Source: Amorphophallus konjac (lineage: Eukaryota; Streptophyta; Magnoliopsida; Alismatales; Araceae). From it: a stretch of 64,000 nt of DNA. Below, piece after piece: positions 60,201 through 64,000 of this stretch (the first letter of the stretch is position 1; every line of letters begins with the position of its first letter). The translations under genes were made by a program, and so were the position numbers. Location of the stretch: NCBI GenBank assembly GCA_022559845.1, contig CM040125.1, forward strand, positions 202,346,102-202,410,101. The letters are read 5' to 3'. Under the pieces are notes generated by a model, which saw only the letters and a list, made by a program, of their open reading frames with translations, searched no databases and was not told the origin of the DNA.

Positions 60201-62133
60201 CTGAAAAGTACAAGGGACAAACGGAATGAGCGAACGCTCAGTAGGAAATTATATCTCAAGTACTAGCAAGGGGTTTAAGTAATTACATTTTCATGAATGC
60301 AATCAAGCTATGCATGCTCGCATAAAACGACAGATAGATAGAATGTAGTATCAAGGAAATAAGATGAACTTATCATGAACTTTCAACAAGATAACAAGTT
60401 TATTCGAGATATTCAAGCAAGTACATTTACAAGTCATGTCAAGAACTTTGGCTATCATGTATCAAGCAAGTAAATTACCCTTTTTCGGGCCACGCATTTC
60501 ATTTCATGTCAAGTACGAGTCAAGTACAAGATGTGTGTGGAATGTCCAATCAAGCAAGTCAAGTACTCGGTATAATGCCAGATACCTTATCATTTTAACT
60601 CCCATGGGCACAAGTACTTTCGGGTGCTCCTCCCAGGACCAGATCGGGCCCTATATGCGCAGGCATTTATCATGTGTTTTGACATCCACTCTTGTTTATA
60701 TAGCCAATATAGAATTTCAATCATCAAGCTTGTAGACACGTATGACAACTTTGACAGAATAGAGTCCAAAATATGACAAGGACATAGAATGGCGATCATA
60801 ACGGTATAATCACGATATCGATAAAACTAGGTAGAATATGGTTCCTTAACTTAGGTACCATGACAAATCAATATGGACATTCTTTATATAGAATTGAGGT
60901 CCACATAAACATAAGATCAAGCAAGATACCCTCATTCTTATCATAGAATTGGGGTTTACAAGAACGACATGATATGGCATGATATCATCATCCCATCAAG
61001 AATTTCTTATGATATACTCTTTGTATAATCATAAGGGCCGGTATACCATGTTTCTTTAGATTGACATGGCAAGGATCGTGTAATGGGTTTTTAGGGTACA
61101 ACCAGCTCAGTCGGCCTTGAGGGAATCCAAGGCTACGAGGAGTCTTACGGAGGTCTCTATGACTAACTCGCTAGTCCAAAGGAACGGAATGTCCAATGGA
61201 GAGCTTGTATGTCAATGAGAGTTGAGTGTGATCGATAAATCAACATGAAACGTGGGACTATACTCACGGAGTGGAGAATAGTGCCGATATATATATATAT
61301 ATATATATATGTATAATATGAAACCATCGGTAATAGAATCAGGATAAAATCAGTTTACAGTAAAATAACGACTTAAGTAAAGTCGTGTATTGAATAATTA
61401 ACGCCTAACAGAAGGGCGTTTACATATATTGCCAATTTGCAGAATTTCCATTATTTCATTAATTTATCAAAAACACGCCTTTCCTGGGGGCGTTTCTTCA
61501 AAGTTGACGACTGCAGAGGCAGGCGTCTCATCATTTACATATTCGACAGGATATAATTATTCTCAGAAATTTATCAAAAACGCGCCCTTGGAAGGGGCGT
61601 TACTTTCTAATTCCATTTTACAGAATATGTGAATTTCAGGATTTTAACAGATACACGCCCTAGGAAGGGGCGTTACTTTTCAGATTCACGCCTTGTTCTG
61701 GGGCGTTAGAATATGGAAAACGACTTTGTCCAAGTCGTGAATTTCAAGGAATTTACGATATTTTAATAAATAATATTTCGAGAGACAGGAGACATGTCAT
61801 GGCAGTAAAATTTAACAGGAATTCACAGAGTCATGCAGGATATTAAAAATCAATATTTCATATGTATTGTAATTTTTAAACAGGATCAATTATTAATCAC
61901 ATGCGATTCTTATGAAATTAACGCCTGCGTAGTGGGCGTCAAATATTAAATTGACGACCACTAGCATGGTCGTTTCTTTTAAATTAGCGCCCTAATCAAG
62001 GGCGTTTATTTTAAAATTTTGCAGAAAACGTAATAAAACCTTATAAACAGTATGCATGCCATGCTCATATACGTATGTATAGATATCTTGCATTAATTCT
62101 TATTTGGGCTACAATAACTTGAGAAAATCCTAC
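60201..62133 (-). other. Predicted leader intron inside the E LTR
   Basis: Minus-strand donor AAAG|GTAGGATTTTCTCA at 62133 and acceptor TACTTTTCAG|G ending at 60201, with CCTACTGAGCGTTCGCTCA shortly before the acceptor. Matches C1 and C2 in order and spacing. Confidence 0.5.
61365..62005. repeat. Dyad cluster in the leader intron region of E
   Basis: CGACT-TAAGTAA-AGTCG (61369), CGCCT-AACAGAA-GGGCG (61403), CGCCT-TTCCTGG-GGGCG (61477), CGCCC-TTGGAAG-GGGCG (61582), CGCCC-TAGGAAG-GGGCG (61656), CGCCT-TGTTCTG-GGGCG (61687), CGACT-TTGTCCA-AGTCG (61720), CGCCT-GCGTAGT-GGGCG (61922), CGCCC-TAATCAA-GGGCG (61987). Two others have 8-base spacers. Confidence 0.9.
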
Positions 62134-62525
62134 CTTTAAGAGTTGATTTGGAGATGACGATTTGCAGATTGATATGAAGAAGGGAGAAAACTCTGTTGCT
62201 TAAACAGCAACCAATAACTTCAGCCGTATCAGCAGGAAGAAGTCTTTATGTTCAACTGATGAACCCCTTTCGACTGAACTTCCTACAGAGAAATACGAAG
62301 AAACATTAATATTTTCTTCATAATACCTGACCGAAGGTAAAGGAAAGATTATTACCTTTGTTCTTCACAACCCCAATGCTTCTTCAACCTGGAAGAAGGA
62401 AGAAGTCGAATTAATGACCGTCCACCAAATCAAAAAGGGACAGAGGGAAGGAAGAGCTATTGCTCTGTAATTACCTTCAGAGAACTCGAACGCCAAATAG
62501 CGTTCACGGGTTCGAGCAGTAGATT

Positions 62526-62533
62526 ATTTATAG
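62526..62533 (-). promoter_or_regulatory. TATA box of E LTR
   Basis: CTATAAAT on the minus strand, between the two dyad clusters, as in C1 and C2. Confidence 0.75.
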
Positions 62534-62669
62534 GGTTATGGAAGTCCTATTAAAAGTAGTGTTTGATTGAGGGTAACATATCCCCAATAGAGTCCTTACT
62601 CTAATAAACACTTACTAGATTAGGTTAATCTTTCCCTGGATAAGCTCTGGGTTCGAACGAGTCACGAAC

Positions 62670-62910
62670 TGAATTAACGCCTTTGGTCAGGGCGTGTATT
62701 CTTTAATTAACGCCTTGAATAAGGGCGTTTCTTAAAAAGCGCCTTGAAAAAGGGCGTTTCGTGTTTTAAAACACGCCCAAGATAGAGGCGTTTCTTTTAC
62801 TTACCCATTTGGTCGCGTGAGAACTGACGACCGTAGGTGTGGGCGTCCTTTCTTTATTCACGCCTTTGATAGAGGCGTTTCTTTTTGAATTAACGCCCTA
62901 ATAAGAGGCG
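62670..62910. repeat. Dyad cluster upstream of the E TATA box
   Basis: CGCCT-TTGGTCA-GGGCG, CGCCT-TGAATAA-GGGCG, CGCCT-TGAAAAA-GGGCG, CGCCC-AAGATAG-AGGCG, CGCCT-TTGATAG-AGGCG and CGCCC-TAATAAG-AGGCG, each with a 7-base spacer, plus CGACC and GGGCG 8 bases apart near 62829. Seven dyads in about 240 bp. Confidence 0.9.
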
Positions 62911-63107
62911 TTATTTTAATTTTACTTTACTTCATCGAATTAACCCTATTCTTATTATCTGTATTACTACTGTAATATATATATTTTAATTTATTTCAAA
63001 TATTCATTTATCAGGGTTGCTACACCCTCCCCCACTTAAAAAGAATTTGGTCCCCAAATTCAATATATATATAATTATACATGTGGAGAGCGTAGAACAT
63101 ATACCTC

Positions 63108-64000
63108 TTAGAATAACTCGGGAAATCGTTTCTTCATAGATTCTTCGGTCTCCCATGTCGCTTCGCGTTCGGGATTCTTATTCCATTGCACCTTGAGCAT
63201 GGGAATGACCTTATTCCTTAGAGCTCGTATTTCTCGATCCAAGATCTTCATAGGCTTCTGTTCATATGTGAGATCTTTCTGGATCACCAGATCTCCATGT
63301 TCAATAATATAAGAGGGGTCGTGCACATACTTTTTCAACATGGATATGTGAAATACATTATGTACCTCGGACAATTGAGGAGGTAATGCGATGCGATAAG
63401 CAACCTCGCCAACTCTTTCGAGTACCTCAAATGGTCCGATGAATCTTGGCGTAAGCTTGCCCTTAACACCAAATCTTCGTATGCCACGTCCAGGGGAAAT
63501 TTTAAGAAATACATGATCTCCAACCTGGAATTCAAGATCTCTTCTCCTGGTATCAGCATAAGCCTTTTGCCTTGTCTGAGCAATTTGTAATCTTTCTCTG
63601 ATTACCTGTATCTTCTCAGTTGTATCCCTTACCATGTCTGGACCTAATAGTTGTTTCTCTCCAACTTCGTTCCAACATATGGGAGATCGGCAACTCCTTC
63701 CGTATAAGGCTTCGAAAGGTGCCATTTGGATACTAGCTTGGTAGCTATTATTATATGCAAATTCAACTAAAGGTAAGTGGTCATGCCAGCTTCCTCCAAA
63801 GTCAATAATGCATGCTCTCAGCATATCTTCAACAACTTGATTAGTTCGCTCGGTCTGACCATCCGTTTGTGGGTGAAAAGCAGTACTAAAGTTGAGCCTT
63901 GTTCCCAACGAATGTTGTAATCCCTTCCAAAAATGAGAAGTAAAACGGGGATCTCTATCAGACACGATTGAGACAGGAATTCCATGTATCCTGACTATTT
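63108..64000 (-). CDS. pol: pol C-terminus of element E: integrase and chromodomain-like tail (partial)
   Basis: Open on the minus strand from the window end to TAA at 63108-63110, about 297 codons, no stops. The integrase core contributes its second catalytic Asp (SDRDPRF) and the Glu ([12 protein letters not shown]); the first Asp lies outside the window. A C-terminal DNA-binding region ([12 protein letters not shown], then [18 protein letters not shown]) is followed by a chromodomain-like end ([20 protein letters not shown]), typical of plant chromoviruses of the Tekay/Del type, which often target heterochromatin. Lacking visible damage, E is a plausible source of enzymes for C1 and C2, but only this end is seen. 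Confidence 0.93.
   Translation of the reverse strand, partial: IVRIHGIPVSIVSDRDPRFTSHFWKGLQHSLGTRLNFSTAFHPQTDGQTERTNQVVEDMLRACIIDFGGSWHDHLPLVEFAYNNSYQASIQMAPFEALYGRSCRSPICWNEVGEKQLLGPDMVRDTTEKIQVIRERLQIAQTRQKAYADTRRRDLEFQVGDHVFLKISPGRGIRRFGVKGKLTPRFIGPFEVLERVGEVAYRIALPPQLSEVHNVFHISMLKKYVHDPSYIIEHGDLVIQKDLTYEQKPMKILDREIRALRNKVIPMLKVQWNKNPEREATWETEESMKKRFPELF

Larger units (their letters stand above)
59902..63024 (-). repeat. 3' LTR of element E (3123 bp)
   Basis: On the minus strand: TGTAGCAACCCTG start at 63024, dyads at 62910-62670, TATA at 62533-62526, predicted intron 62133-60201, dyads again at 62005-61365, TATATA run near 61310-61288, conserved block 61203-61083, and a block near 60655-60600 (CCCGATCTGGTCCTGGGAGG) also found in C1 at 31323-31345 but not in C2. 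Ends GCGTGACA at 59902. Confidence 0.92.
59902..64000 (-). mobile_element. Element E: chromovirus-type Ty3/gypsy element, 3' part only
   Basis: Minus strand. An LTR (63024 down to 59902) preceded by a polypurine tract and by pol ending in an integrase with a chromodomain-like tail. LTR ends (TGTAGCAACCCTG and GGGGCGTGACA), TATA, leader intron signals and dyads match C1 and C2. The rest of the element lies right of the window. The only element here whose visible pol is uninterrupted. Confidence 0.93.

Overview
This window is a densely nested stack of LTR retrotransposons from a seed-plant nuclear genome, most likely an angiosperm with a large repeat-rich genome. The evidence is plant-type Ty3/gypsy lineages (Tat-like with a second RNase H, and a chromodomain-type chromovirus), initiator-Met tRNA primer sites, very long LTRs and plant mobile domain (PMD) genes. 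I see no ordinary host gene outside transposons, no tRNA or rRNA gene and no prokaryotic feature. The species cannot be named from sequence alone.

Reconstructed nesting. The deepest layer is element B, a non-autonomous minus-strand element with LTRs of about 3.4 kb. Its pieces are 25856-27748, 37356-38342 and 47098-51370. Four elements are inserted into B. A (1-25855, + strand) is a very large Tat-lineage element whose 5' LTR is cut by the window edge. C1 (27749-37350, target duplication GTTTC) and C2 (38343-47092, target duplication ATATT) are giant-LTR elements carrying only gag. D (51371 to beyond the window, minus strand) is Tat-like. D in turn carries a solo LTR F (57829-59409, target duplication GTACC) and chromovirus E (from 59902, minus strand, continuing past the window end).

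Element A, from left to right: partial 5' LTR; primer site; gag, protease, RT, RNase H, second RNase H and integrase on the + strand, broken by many nonsense codons and at least one frameshift; a roughly 11 kb 3' region with 41-, 126- and 129-bp tandem arrays; then a multi-exon PMD gene on the minus strand (16406-21580); polypurine tract; 3' LTR. Element D shows the same plan in the opposite orientation: 3' LTR, polypurine tract, then a multi-exon PMD pseudogene transcribed antisense to the element (54568-59571). Antisense placement explains how introns survive retrotransposition.

C1, C2 and B share a body plan of 3.4-4.3 kb LTRs around 1.0-1.8 kb interiors without pol. E, which has related LTRs and encodes integrase plus a chromodomain-like tail, is a candidate autonomous relative. 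In C1, C2 and E the LTR holds a TATA box, a short first exon and a predicted leader intron of about 1.7-1.9 kb with conserved splice sites.

The most unusual signal is an architecture shared by B, C1, C2, D, E and solo LTR F: clusters of 17-18 bp interrupted palindromes, each a 5-bp CG-containing arm, a spacer of 7 (sometimes 8) variable bases, and the complementary arm. Arm sequences differ between families (CGGTC/GACCG, or CGACY/RGTCG and CGCCY/RGGCG), and usually change together within a pair. The satellite inside element A also contains a 9-bp-arm dyad with a 7-bp spacer. I know of no described system matching this. All positions were read by eye; no alignments or searches were run.
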